Origin: Haematococcus lacustris
Lineage: Eukaryota > Chlorophyta > Chlorophyceae > Chlamydomonadales > Haematococcaceae
Length of the DNA stretch: 64,000 nt
Direction of reading: 5' to 3'
Assembly (NCBI GenBank): GCA_030144725.1
Contig: JASKMD010000024.1
Coordinates: forward strand, 6,804,339 to 6,868,338
In this document: piece after piece, positions 11,601 through 23,831 of the stretch
Layout: every line of letters begins with the position of its first letter
Position numbering within the stretch: the first letter of the stretch is position 1
Notes under the pieces: generated by a model
Told to the model about the DNA's origin: nothing
Database searches by the model: none
What the model saw: the letters and a program-made list of their open reading frames with translations, nothing else
Program-made: the position numbers and the translations under genes

Positions 11601-12025
11601 CTAGCATGCGGCAGCCCTGCCATGTCTATGCTGCTGTCCTTGGCCCCAGCAGCACCAACTGGCTGGAGGCTGTCGGGAAAGGCTGGACTGGAGCCGAGGC
11701 TGGAGGCTCGCTTGTGGTGCCCATTGGCCGTTGGGTACCAGGGCTGATTGCCGCTGTGGGCCCCATGCATCCCATTCCTGATGCGGCCATTCACGCCCTT
11801 GCTGGTGGGTGGAAGCAGGCCGCTGCTGCACTCTGGTTGTGAGGGCTGGCGGGGCATGCTCTCTACCGCTGTGCTACCCACTGCCTGGCTGCTGGGCTGG
11901 CAGTTGTTGTGAGGGCCGGCAGCCTCCTGATGCCCAGCAGCGTGCCTCACTACAGGGCAGGCCAAATCTTTGGTCAGGCGGCTACCCAGCTTGGTGGGTG
12001 TTGCACAACAGCTAGGCGGCAGCAC
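8657..12025 (-). CDS. DUF789 family protein
   Basis: Plant-type protein with a domain of unknown function, DUF789. Exon 1 is open from about 12025 to about 10825; the first in-frame ATG is at 11857, so the true start is there or in an unseen upstream exon. It carries a long low-complexity N-terminal region and then SDLERLMVQVTPMIS and LDAVWRFYAEPSVYG, the N-terminal signature of the domain. Exon 2 (about 10295-10219) encodes YFVPYLSAIQLFT. Exon 3 (9655-8657) encodes FEHFETELPFNRYPLYEHI, a low-complexity insertion, then LHPASWYAVAWYPVYRIP, the family's most conserved block, and ends HPDFEFFDSRSIART. Exon 2/3 joins in phase 0; the exon 1/2 junction is uncertain. The biochemical function of DUF789 is unknown. 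The insertion of about 100 residues between blocks is typical of algal proteins. Confidence 0.85.
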
Positions 12026-12998
12026 AGATCACATTGGAATGGAGCGGCACTTGCGCAGTCCTACACGAGGTAGCACTAAGTGAACTAGTTGTTAAGGAAC
12101 AAAGGTGGACTCCTATGAATGTTAAGCTGCTAAGATGCAAATGCAGCTATGAGTGGGCAATGGCGTGGGCTATCTGCTCTCCTGGCCACCTTGGATGGAA
12201 TTGGAGCTTATGTTGTCGTTAAGGCCGGCTTGCATGACCAGCGGCTCCATGGCAGGAGGCTGGTGCTGCTGCCGGCTGCTGGCTAACGTTTGTGACCACA
12301 ACGACAGCTGCGTGTCATCCAGTGCTGGCGTAGGGCTGACGGCAGTGACAGACAGTGCCACTGTTCCTACGCAAGGCAGCTGCCCTGCTGTGTCGATGTT
12401 GAAAGATTGCTCCTGCAGGCAAGTACATGAGGATCTATTGGGAACAGCTGCATGACCCCATGACGGACGAAGCCAGATCACCTGCTGCAAGTCTGATACA
12501 GCGCGTGACCCAGGCGCCTTAACGAGGAATCGAAACGAACAGGTCGCTTCCTGGTCTATCGCGGGAAGGCTGCGGCTGCCACGCTCCTGGGTTACGAGGT
12601 CGAGCGTGCAGAAAGGTCAAGAGCTAAAAGCTGTAGAGGCTGGCGCAAGCTGTCGCTGCTTCCAACTGCTCAAAGACGAGGTCTGCGATGCCCTGCGCAC
12701 GTAGAGGAGAAACGTCCATGGGACGTCGCTACTAACGTGTTGTCGCTGTGCAGCTGTGTCCGGACCGGGGGTATCAGCGGCGATGGCGCAAGTGTGCACT
12801 CGGGTTCTCAGGCAATGCGTCAAGTTTTGCTGGTTTGCTCTTCCTGACAAGCCAGGGTCTGAGCCAAACTAACGCCACACGGACTTGCGACACTTTAATT
12901 GTTTTCTCGCAAATGGGCAAACTATTCACGTAAAGAAGCGCAATGCGCTATCTGCAACACTGTCTAATGCGCTGAGTGCACACACCTTGTTGCCGCCA
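12026..12998. other. Divergent intergenic region
   Basis: This should hold the promoters of the DUF789 gene (leftward) and the P-loop kinase gene (rightward). No motif could be assigned. An upstream in-frame ATG for the kinase exists at 12885. Confidence 0.45.
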
Positions 12999-14273
12999 AT
13001 GGCCACACCAACCCACAAGCCAATCCTGCTGTTGCTGAAGGGCCACCCGTGTTCTGGGAAATCGTCCATAGCAGCGTAGGCTACATTGCGCCACCATGCC
13101 TGATCCCAACAGCTCAAGTTTTGGCTCAGGTTGAACTCACAGCTTCGATATGTGTTTTATACAGGGGTGCTGCGGAGCAGTTGGGCTGGCCACTGGCAGA
13201 TAAAGACGACGTACGGGACCAGCTGCAGTTATTGGCAGCATGGGTGGACGCGGCAGCCTTAAACACTGCTGCCTATTCATGCATGTTCAGCTTTGCCTCC
13301 CGACAGCTATCCCTTGGCCTCAGTGTTGTCGTGGATTGCCCACTTGCACGCCTCCACCTCTACCAAACAGCACAAGAGCTCGCCAGACAAGTAAGCCTGG
13401 AGCCCCACCCTGCCGCCCTCACTGCCAGCCCCATGACACGTGTAAGCACCCCCATAGATGTGCCCACTGAAGTACAGTCACCAGCCATCTCCTCTCACTC
13501 CACGTCACCCTGTAGCACACCACTGCCTGCAGCACGGCGCCAGAGTCCTGCTAGTGGAGTGTGTGTGCGCTGACGAGGCCACCTGGAGAGCTCGGCTGGA
13601 GCAGCGCAATGCCTTGCAACCCCCTGCGGCCTGCCACAAGCCTGCCTCCTGGGCTGAGCTGACGAGCCTGATCAACAGGTGGGGGTTACAGGTGGCTGCC
13701 AAGCTGTGCTGCCAGGCTGTTGTCAGGCATGCCGCCCATCCCTGCAGCCAACATTCAAGTAAGCAGCTGTGGAGCTGCTCAGCCTCTCTCACACTTTAGG
13801 AGTTCAGAAGGGAAGCCCCACACTGTTCACACTGGCCATGTTGATGGCCAGGTGCTGCTGGTGTACTGCTTGGCTCTTGAGGCTCCTCCTGTGCTTGCTG
13901 TCTGTCCCTGCTGCCCACCTCCCCACCTATGTTGAATGGGCAGGAGTGCAGAAAGGAGTGCCATGGGTGGAGGGAGACAGGGGTGGAGGGGCAAGTCTGG
14001 GGTGTTGGGGACTGGCGGCGAGGCAGGGGGCAGGGGCCTGCCGACTTGTCCCCCTCCCTTGTTTGTGGGCGTGCTGTGGGTGTGGCCTGCCTCGCCATCC
14101 TTCCCCTCATGCCTGCTGCTGGTCGCTGCAGCTACGAGGGGTGCTGGGCGTGGAACCAGGCGCTGCCCGACCTGCCCCAGCTGCGTGTAGACACGGCAGC
14201 TGTGGACATTCAAGCGGCTGTAGCGATGGTGGTACACTTTGTAGCACAACAGTGCTCTGCAACCGGCCAGTGA
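12999..14273 (+). CDS. Predicted small P-loop kinase (AAA_33-type)
   Basis: Four exons, 12999-13075, 13165-13390, 13533-13678 and 14132-14273, join in phase (2, 0, 2) to a protein of about 196 residues. The N-terminus LLLLKGHPCSGKSSIA is a Walker A loop. WPLADKDDVRDQL follows, then LSLGLSVVVDCPLARLHLYQTAQELA (Walker B-like region) and RVLLVECVCADEATWRARLEQR. The tail has HKPASWAELTSLINRYEG-type residues and LRVDTAAVDIQAAV. This order (P-loop, DKDDVRD, VVVD, ECV..DE..WR.RLE.R, HKP..W) matches a plant and bacterial family of uncharacterised ATP-dependent kinases; the substrate is unknown. An alternative start at 12885 would add 38 residues. No targeting peptide is evident. It is convergent with the P5A ATPase. 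Confidence 0.8.
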
Positions 14274-14852
14274 TGGGTGCTGCCGCTGGCAGCAACAGCC
14301 GAGAGCACAGACGTGGATAGGCTGAAGCCACGGCTCAGTGGCTGGGTCCAAGGGCCTGCATTGCCGGCCTGGGTCAGGGGGCCAGCAGCCCTGGGGTGGG
14401 CCTACTGCTCCTTCTTTGCCTCCAGCCGTGACAGAGGGACTTTCTTGCCTCCTTTCCCTGGCAAGTACTGCATATAGCCCTTCTCTGGTGGGATGGGTGC
14501 TGGGAAGATGCGGCGCAGGGCCTGCACAGGGAGGGCCAGCCCACAGGGAGGCCACGGTGCTCTCATCACAGCAGCGGCACACGATGTAGTTGAGCTAGGC
14601 ACATGCAGTGGATGTTGAACGGCCTGCATGCCAGTACTGTGTGTGGTGTACTGCATGGCTGACATGGCTGACGTAGCATACGTGCACATAGCTGGGGTAT
14701 GCAATGACCAGCTGCCAACCAGAGGGGGCAGTCAAGCAAGAGTGTTCATGCTTGTCAGTGCCTCCTGAGATGCCAGCATATTTGGTGTGCAGGGTAGGTG
14801 GAGGTAGAGTAAACAATTGCTCGCGCCGCTTGTGTAGGCTGTGCGCACTCCC
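14274..14852. other. Convergent intergenic region
   Basis: Presumed 3' UTRs of the P-loop kinase (+) and the P5A ATPase (-). No other feature was recognised. Confidence 0.5.
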
Positions 14853-17800
14853 TCAGCTCACATTCTCCAGGCTGTAGTTGAAGAGGAACATGGCAGCGCC
14901 CAGGACAACCAGCCGCAGGCGGATGTGGTGCGGGATGACGACCATGCCAAACATCTCTCCCAGCCCTGCAGCGGTCACAGCAGCACAACAACAGCAGCCC
15001 TCATGTAAAGCAGGCGAGTCATGTGCACATAGATATGGATTGGCAGGCCCTGCTGCCTTCCCAGACATACGTACACAAAGCCTTCCTCCCTTCCTGTCAC
15101 CTCCATCCCTCCGCACAGCTGGCATCAGGAAGAGTAAGGGATGGTTACCTGGGATGATGTCAAACAGCAAGAGCAGCAGGAAGATGGTCATCCACTTCAG
15201 CACGTTGAACATGGTCTTGTTCTCCAAGATGGAGTTGTTGAAGGGGTGGCCCATGTAGTTGACCGTGAAGGTGGACAACTGTGGGGGCCAAGGCACCAAG
15301 GAGGGTGAGGGGTGAGGGGTGAGCCGGCCCTGACAGCACTGGAGTCTTGGAGGGCTGCACACCTGCAACCTGTAAACAAGGGCTACCACCCACCATCACG
15401 ACACTGGCCAGGGCTGCACCACTGCCCTGCTGCTGCTGTGCAGGTGCCACTGGTCCTGGGTGCTTGAGGGGAGGGCTGGGGAAGCTCACCATGCTCCAGC
15501 CTTAGTGCTGGGTTGGGTTAGGTTAGGTTTGGGTGGCGGGGTGGGTGGTTGCCCACACCTGGATGAATGCCTCCACCATGTAGGTCACACTGTTCACGAG
15601 GTTGGGCTTGAAGGTGGCGTCAGCCTGCAGCCGGTCGCCCTCAGGCATCTCTGCCAGCGCCAGCTGGTACATGTACACCAGCAGGCCCAGGTGAACGCTG
15701 CAGGCACACACACCACCAGCAGCCACCGCAGCATGAGTACCAACAAGGGCATGCCAAGGGTTAAGCTAAGCAGCGGCAGCAGCAGCAGGAATTGAAGCGG
15801 CAGCAACGTCGCTGACCCTGCATACATGTTGTGTCTTGAAAACCCCGTGAATTAAAAAATGATCAGCAACCTGGTTTCCCAGTTTCCTAGTTTCCCAGTT
15901 TGAGGAAAGGAAGCCAGAGGGATAGCGAGGCACTCTCTTACAATAGAGAGTGATGCAGATGTGCTTCCCCGTTCACCTGAACTGGCCCAGCAGGGAGATG
16001 AAGAAATAAGGCGTGAAGATGTTTGGGTGGGGTCGCACTGGCGACAGCGTGTCCTGGGGCTTGGCCTGGCTGATGAAGAAGAAGAGGGCGGCGGTCAGCA
16101 TGCCGCTGGTGGTGGCCTGCTCCCGCACCCCAGCACAGCACAACACAACACAGCAGTTGTGTCTGGTGCATGCAGGGCAGCCTTCAGACCAGGCAGGCTG
16201 GACATGTGACAGGAAGTGCTGCAGAAGGGCAAAGTGGGAGATGTCATTGTTGAGACAGCTGGTGGGTGGGGTGCCGGTGGCAGTGCTTCAAAAGGACCTG
16301 GGCATGGCATGGCATCCCAGCCTCGAGCCTGTGCCTGTGCCCGTGGTTGTGCCTGTGGTTGTGCCTGTAATTTTGCCTGTGCCTGTTGTTGTCATTCAAA
16401 CCTGGGAGTCCGACAGCTTGACGCCCTGCAGGTACATGACTGACATGCCGTAGGCTGTGGAGAGGCATAGGAGGCCCAGGATCTTGAACATCTTCAGGGC
16501 AGAGCATCCGCAGAGCATGCAGCAGCCAGTGCCAGAGGTAACGACAATTGTCATGGGAGCGCTCCTGCCTGCCTGCTCTTGTTTGCCCGCCCACCTACCC
16601 GTCACCCCGCCATCCTGCCTGGGTCAGGGGCATGAGTTATGCGCAACAGCCCCAGGGCAAGAGGCAGCAGCAGCAAACATGACGCCCACCCACAAGGGCA
16701 CCCTTACTTGCACCATCAGGTGCAGCAGCAGGCATGAGGCTCACATGCAGGGCCCATGCCATGTGCAGGCAGAGGGCAGCAGTGCGCACGAGGCTCAGCA
16801 GCGCAGGTTGTGGCAGTGTACGCCAGCACCACTGAGTTTCACCACTGCTGGCATTGACTGCAGTAATGCTGGGCCCGACGCCCTGACCTGTACGGTAGTG
16901 ACCAGGGTGGATCGGCCCTGCTTGATGATGTCGGTGCAGGGCAGCACACTGGATGCCTTGGCGGTGAAGGGGGAGGCCATGGAGGCGTCACCTGGGCCAA
17001 GCCAGGAGGGGAGCACCACAGGGGGTTAACAGGGGAGGGGGAGCACCAGCTGCAGGTCATGAAGACCAGTGGGCCTGTCAGGTGAGGGGGGGCAGTAGCA
17101 CCAGGATGCTGGAGGCAGCAGCAGCTTCAGCAGCAGCAGCAGCAGCAGCAGCAGCGGCAGCAGGGCCCTTCGTCAAGCCTTTCCAATGGCTACAGCAGCG
17201 GAGAACAGCAATCACCACCCGCGCACACTAGCTTGGGAGGAAAGGGCTATCCCCTTCTTTACTCAGCTAGGGGGGACGTGGTGGACAGGGTTTGCTGAGT
17301 TTGCGGTGCAGGGCCAAGGCTGATGGCAGCAGCAGCAGGAGCAGCTGGGCCAAGGCTGATGGCAGCAGCAGCTTCAGCAGCAGCAGGAGCAGCTGGGCCA
17401 AGGCTGATGGCAGCAGCAGCTTCAGCAGAAGCAGCGGCAGCAGGAGCAGCTGGGCCAAGGCTGATGGCAGCAGCAGCTTCAGCAGCAGCAGCGGCAGCAG
17501 GAGCAGCTGGGCCAAGGCTGATGGCAGCAGCAGCTTCAGCAGCAGCAGCGGCAGCAGGAGCAGCTGGGCCAAGGCTGATGGCAGCAGCAGCTTCAGCAGA
17601 AGCAGCGGCAGCAGGAGCAGCTGGGCCAAGGCTGATGGCAGCAGCAGCTTCAGCAGCAGCAGCGGCAGCAGGAGCAGCTGGGCCAAGGCTGATGGCAGCA
17701 GCAGCTTCAGCAGCAGCAGCGGCAGCAGGAGCAGCTGGGCCAAGGCTGATGGCAGCAGCAGCTTCAGCAGAAGCAGCGGCAGCAGGAGCAGCTGGGCCAA

Positions 17801-20800
17801 GGCTGATGGCAGCAGCAGCTTCAGCAGCAGCAGCGGCAGCAGGAGCAGCTGGGCCAAGGCTGATGGCAGCAGCAGCTTCAGCAGAAGCAGCGGCAGCAGG
17901 AGCAGCTGGGCCAAGGCTGATGGCAGCAGCAGCTTCAGCAGCAGCAGCGGCAGCAGGAGCAGCTGGGCCAAGGCTGATGGCAGCAGCAGCTTCAGCAGAA
18001 GCAGCGGCAGCAGGAGCAGCTGGGCCAAGGCTGATGGCAGCAGCAGCTTCAGCAGCAGCAGCGGCAGCAGGAGCAGCTGGGCCAAGGCTGATGGCAGCAG
18101 CAGCTTCAGCAGAAGCAGCGGCAGCAGGAGCAGCTGGGCCGAGGCTGATGGCAGCAGCAGCTTCAGCAGCAGCAGCGGCAGCAGGAGCAGCTGGGCCAAG
18201 GCTGATGGCAGCAGCAGCTTCAGCAGAAGCAGCGGCAGCAGGAGCAGCTGGGCCAAGGCTGATGGCAGCAGCAGCTTCAGCAGCAGCAGCGGCAGCAGGA
18301 GCAGCTGGGCCAAGGCTGATGGCAGCAGCAGCTTCAGCAGAAGCAGCGGCAGCAGGAGCAGCTGGGCCAAGGCTGATGGCAGCAGCAGCTTCAGCAGCAG
18401 CAGCGGCAGCAGGAGCAGCTGGGCCAAGGCTGATGGCAGCAGCAGCTTCAGCAGAAGCAGCGGCAGCAGGAGCAGCTGGGCCAAGGCTGATGGCAGCAGC
18501 AGCTTCAGCAGCAGCAGCGGCAGCAGGAGCAGCTGGGCCAAGGCTGATGGCAGCAGCAGCTTCAGCAGAAGCAGCGGCAGCAGGAGCAGCTGGGCCGAGG
18601 CTGATGGCAGCAGCAGCTTCAGCAGCAGCAGCGGCAGCAGGAGCAGCTGGGCCAAGGCTGATGGCAGCAGCAGCTTCAGCAGAAGCAGCGGCAGCAGGAG
18701 CAGCTGGGCCAAGGCTGATGGCAGCAGCAGCTTCAGCAGCAGCAGCGGCAGCAGGAGCAGCTGGGCCAAGGCTGATGGCAGCAGCAGCTTCAGCAGAAGC
18801 AGCGGCAGCAGGAGCAGCAGGGCCAAGGCTGATGGCACACACACGCCGCGGCAGTGTGCTGGCTGGGGCTGCTGGTCACCTGGCTTCAGCATGGGCACCT
18901 CCCCAGCTGTGTCGACCTCCATCTGGTCCATCCACTTGGCCATGTTCTCCATGGCAGGGGTGACAGGCCGCCCAGCAGCGCGCATACGGTCCAGCATCTC
19001 CTGGCCTTGTGTTTTCCTGCACACCACGCAACCACCACCCTGGCCCACCTTCGGACCTGATGAGCCCGCACACACCACAGTGTGCTGCTGCTGCTGCTCC
19101 TGCTTGGGGCTGCTGCTGCTGCTCGGGGCTGCTGCTGCTGCTGCTGCTCCTGCTGCTTGGGGCTGCTGATGCTGCTGCTCCTGCTGCTAAGCTGCTTCTG
19201 GCTGCTGCTGTTGTAGCTGCTGTGTCAGACACAGTCCCTGCCATGGCAGTGCTACTGCGGCTGTGGTGCTGCTGCTACTACCACTAAGTGCCATCCTGCA
19301 TGGACCAGTGGCAGCAGTGGAACAAGAACATCTGGGAGTGGCAGCACACCCAGGGGACCCAGCTACTGCCCCAGCTGCAGCCATACCACACTCCTGGCAA
19401 AGCACTAGCAGGAGCAGCGCCTGCAGGGTGGGCTGCAGCTACACCAGAAGCGCTGACTGACCAAGCTGGGGAATTATGCACTTCCCTGCCCCTCAGCCCC
19501 TAAGGCCCCTGCTGACCCTGACCCTCGCTGGCCCGTGCAGGGTAGCCTGCTCCAGGGTAATTTCAAGCACCCACTTTTTGGGTTTGCCGTCAGGCCCCAG
19601 GGCAGGTGGTGCGGGAGGCCCTGCCACAACCATTGCGCCCGCCTTGGCCTTGCGCTTGCTGCTGTTCTCTGCCTCCAGCTCCAGCTTCTTGGCAGCCTCG
19701 GCTTTCTTAGCCTTCAATGCCTTGATCTGCGCAGGAGCACGACAAATGACTCACAGACAAGGCACAGTGCTGTATGAAGCACACTGCTACACCGAGAGGG
19801 GGACCCACCGCTGAGTCAGTGGCGGATAGGAGCGCCACGCCCACATGCGCTGCCTTGAGGCCGCCCACGTCGTTGGTGCCGTCACCGCACATGAGGGTGG
19901 TGCGGCCATGCGCCTTCAAGGTCACCAGCACCAGCTCCTTCTGCTCTGGGCTGACACGTGCAAACACCTGCACCACCACCACCACCACCATCATCACAAC
20001 CACAAGCCCCACCCCACCACCCATCAACAGTAGCAATCACAACATTGCCAGTGGCTCCACTGGGCATACAAGACACTGCAAGCACCTGCACAGACGTCAC
20101 CACCACAAACACCATCATCACCAAAACTACCCTTGCCGCAGCCATCACAATCTGCAATGAGACATCTCTGTTGAGGTGTGGACAAGGCTGATGACCACAG
20201 CTTGTTGCTGGACCAGGCCTAGCTGTTGTTGCTAGATTCATACACACAAAAACATATTAGCTGGTATATCTGCTTGGCATCGACTCTCTTGATAACTTAC
20301 ATGGCGGACCCTGGCTTAGTTGTGCAGTCGAGCTGGTGCTGGTGAGGTGTGAGGGGTTTGTAACAAGGGTGATGGGGGAGGGACGCTCTGGCGCAGGGTG
20401 CTCAGTATGCTGGGTAGCTTGCCTGGCACAGGGGGATGAGCTGGGCGCTGAGCCCAATGCTCTCTGCATACGCCAGAGCATCGCCTGATACCGCCAGATC
20501 ATAGGCTGCTGCAGTGTCCAGCAAGGTGGTGAAGTCCCTGGAAAAGGGGATCTGTGGCAGGACAGGGTGACAAGGCAGCTAAGCCTACTTGAAGCCAGGC
20601 TAAACCAGGTCAGGTCAGGTCAGGTCAGGTCGGTCAGGTCAGGTCAGGTCAGGTCAGGTCAGGTCAGGTCAGGTCAGGTCAGGTCAGGTCAGGTCAGGTC
20701 AGGTCAGGTCAGGTCAGGTCAGGTCAGGTCAGGTCAGGTCAGGTCAGGTCAGGTCAGGTCAGGTCAGGTCAGGTCAGGTCAGGTCAGGTCAGGTCAGGTC

Positions 20801-23767
20801 AGGTCAGGTCAGGTCAGGTCAGGTCAGGTCAGGTCAGGTCAGGTCAGGAGGGTAGTGTACAGGTGTGCTGAGTGAGCCTTGGCAACAGGACTCACCATGG
20901 TCTTCTCATCGGGGCTGACCCAGGCAAAGTCAGCATCAGTGTCTTGCACCTGCACCTGTAGGCACAAGGGAGCAGACAAGCAGCTGTAAGGCAGGAGGCC
21001 CATCTTCTCCTTGTTCTTGCCCAGCCTCATGCCCTCCCCTCGCTCAAGCACCTGGCCTGCCTTCTTGCCTGTTTTGCTGCTTACTCATTACTCCTTACTT
21101 CACCTGTCCCATGCCCTCCTGCAGCCATGCCCACCTGCTGACCCACCCACCCACCCTCCACAGGATGACATGGGCAGCTTTTCCAAGTGCCCGCCACCCA
21201 ACATCTTTGAGCCAGCCTGCCTACTTCAGCCCTGCGCCGCGCTCCCCGCACCTTGCCCTTGCTGGGACCGTGCACTGCCTGGCCCTTCTCCTCAGCTCGA
21301 TGCCCCAACACCAGCACGTCCCTGGTCACGATGTGCACCTGATGTGCCGAGTGACAGGGCCAGCAGCAGCAGCAGGAGCAGCAGCAGGAGCTGGAGCAGC
21401 AGCAGGAGCTGGAGCAGCAGCAGGAGCTGGAGGACCAGCAGGAGCTACAGCAGAGACCACCGCCACACAGGCAGGGCCAGTAGGGACAGCTGAGAGGAAA
21501 GCTGCAAGGGCAGCGGCAGTGGCTGAGGCTGAGACTGAGGCTGAGGCTGGTGAGCTTGAGGTGGGGCTGGTGAAGGAGGCAGGGGTGCGCACCTTGGATG
21601 CCGCAAAGCAGGCCGTCAGGGGGGCGTCCCCAGTGATCATGACCAGCTGGTGGCTGCTGGCCCGCAGCTGGGCTAGAGCCGGCTCTGACTCAGGCTTCAG
21701 GGGGCACTGCCAGGGGCGGGGGCCACAACAGGGGTGATAGGGGGCCACAACAGATGAATAGAGGAAGGGGGTATTGCTGGTGGGTACATGGATGCCCTGA
21801 TGTGATCAGCAATGATCAGCATCATGAGGAAGGAACAAGGGGTCTTCTTGGTGGGTGCGCGATCTGGTGTGTGTGAATGCCCTGATGTGAATCAGCACTG
21901 TAGAGGGTCGTGCGAGGCTCCTTGTTGTGGTGTGTTGCATAAAACAGGGAAACTGGTAGGAAGCTGCTTGGCATAGGTTCGTCCTAATGTAGACTACCAA
22001 GAAAACAAAGTACCTGAGACCACCACTGAGAGCGGGCAGGCAGCTGCTAGTGAGTGCTGGGCCAAGTCCTATGGGGCGCACCCCAGGGAAGTTGATGGCG
22101 AGGTCGAGGTGTAGGGGCACTCACGCTGAAAATGGCGAAGCCAGCCCAGCTGAGTCCCTGCTCCATCGCCTCTCGTGGGGTACTACGCAGGGCCGCCAGG
22201 TCAAGATCCTGCAGTAGGGGCCAGGCAGCCCAGGGCTGATAGGTGGGCGCAAGGGTGCCCTACCTCCTGTGGTGCTAGGTTTCTCCCTGCGTTGCCCTTG
22301 CAACAAAGTCGACTAGCATCCATGAACTGCTCACACCACACAAGCTGACGCTGTTGCAAGGGCAATGTAGGGGGATTCTCAAGGGCACAACCCAGGGGAG
22401 CAGCTAGCAGACTTTGTTGCATTGCCCTTGAAACAGAGTCGTCTAGATGCTCCCCTGCTGATCCTACTACTGCCTACCCCTCCAGGGTTAACAACATGTT
22501 ACCCTGCTGCTTCGTGGCTCCCCTTGCGTACTTGAGACAACCTGCACAGTCCTCACCGCCATGTCTGCTGCCCGTTCCCTTGTCGACCTCCCTGCCTGGC
22601 TTACCCCCCTGGCTTATCCCCCTTCATCCTCCCCTTCCCCTTCGTCTTCACAAGCGTGGCCTTGCTGCCCCTTTGTGGCTCCCTGCCTTGAACCTTGCAG
22701 CAGCACCCCTGCCTATGTCCCCAGACGACCAGCGGCAGCAGCCGGGCCCACCTGAGCCCGGCCCAGGTTGCGCACAGCCAGGGCGATGACACGCGCCCCC
22801 TGCGCTGCGTAGCGCTTGTACAGCGCGTCGTAGTTGTCCGGGTAGTCCCCTGCAGGCAGGGAGGTCGACACACGGAGGAACGGCCAGCAGACATGGTGGT
22901 GGTGAGGACTGTGCAGGCTGTCTCAGGCACTACAGGCAGCACGCAGCGCCACAAGGCCCTAAGCTGGTCAGCCTCATTGAGGTCCTCTGCCAGCACTGTA
23001 GCGCCCAGGTGCCAGCAAATGACAGACATCTGTGGAAGCCACAGGAAAAGGAAGTGGTTGAGGTGATGGATGAGGTAGGGGGGTCCTACCACCTGCCATG
23101 ACACCTGACACTGTGGTTGCAGCCACGCGCATCATGGCATGCGCAACGAGGAGGATATGGCGCCACAAATGCCTTGCCGACTGGCAAAGGGTCCAACCAT
23201 GTGGCAGCAGCATTTGCCGCACCCCAATCAGTAGAGTGACAAATGAGGGTGAGAGGTGTGGGTGAAGGGAAAAGGGGCAGAGTGGTAGATGGGTCAGGAG
23301 GTGGAGGTCACAAGGGTAGAAGGAGAGGGTGGTGAGGGAGGAGGAAAGAGAAGCAAACCTTGTGACAGCCACATGGGAGTGGTTAGTACCTCGGGTTTTG
23401 GTGCAAGAGGGATACGGAGGCCAAGCCTTACCCAGGAACTGCTTGACCACCTCTGGCGCGCCCTTCATGACCAGCTGGTAGCTGGGTTGCGTGCCGCTGG
23501 CCTCCTCCACCTTTACCACCGCGCTCATGCGCTTCAGGTTCGAGTTGAAGTGGTGGCGCTGGGTGATGGTGGCGGTGGTGCTGCGGTCGGGGCTGCGGGC
23601 CACATCGGCCAGATAGGACCATTGCACAGCCTGGCAGGAGCAGGCAGGGGCCATTGGGATAGGCAATATCACATGTGTTGGTTGCAGCAGCAGCGGCAGC
23701 AGCAGCAGCAGCAGCGGCAGCAGCAGCAGCAGCAGCAGCGGCAGCGGCAGCAGCAGCAGCAGCAGCA

Positions 23768-23831
<64 letters not shown>

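Noticed and set aside
17311..18836. CRISPR-like array
   Set aside because: There are no unique spacers; it is a head-to-tail minisatellite in a eukaryotic intron.
17259..19169. Reading frames of 527-625 codons on both strands
   Set aside because: They are produced by a 57-bp repeat without stop codons. The segment is an intron of the P5A ATPase, as shown by phase-correct splicing that restores a conserved motif.
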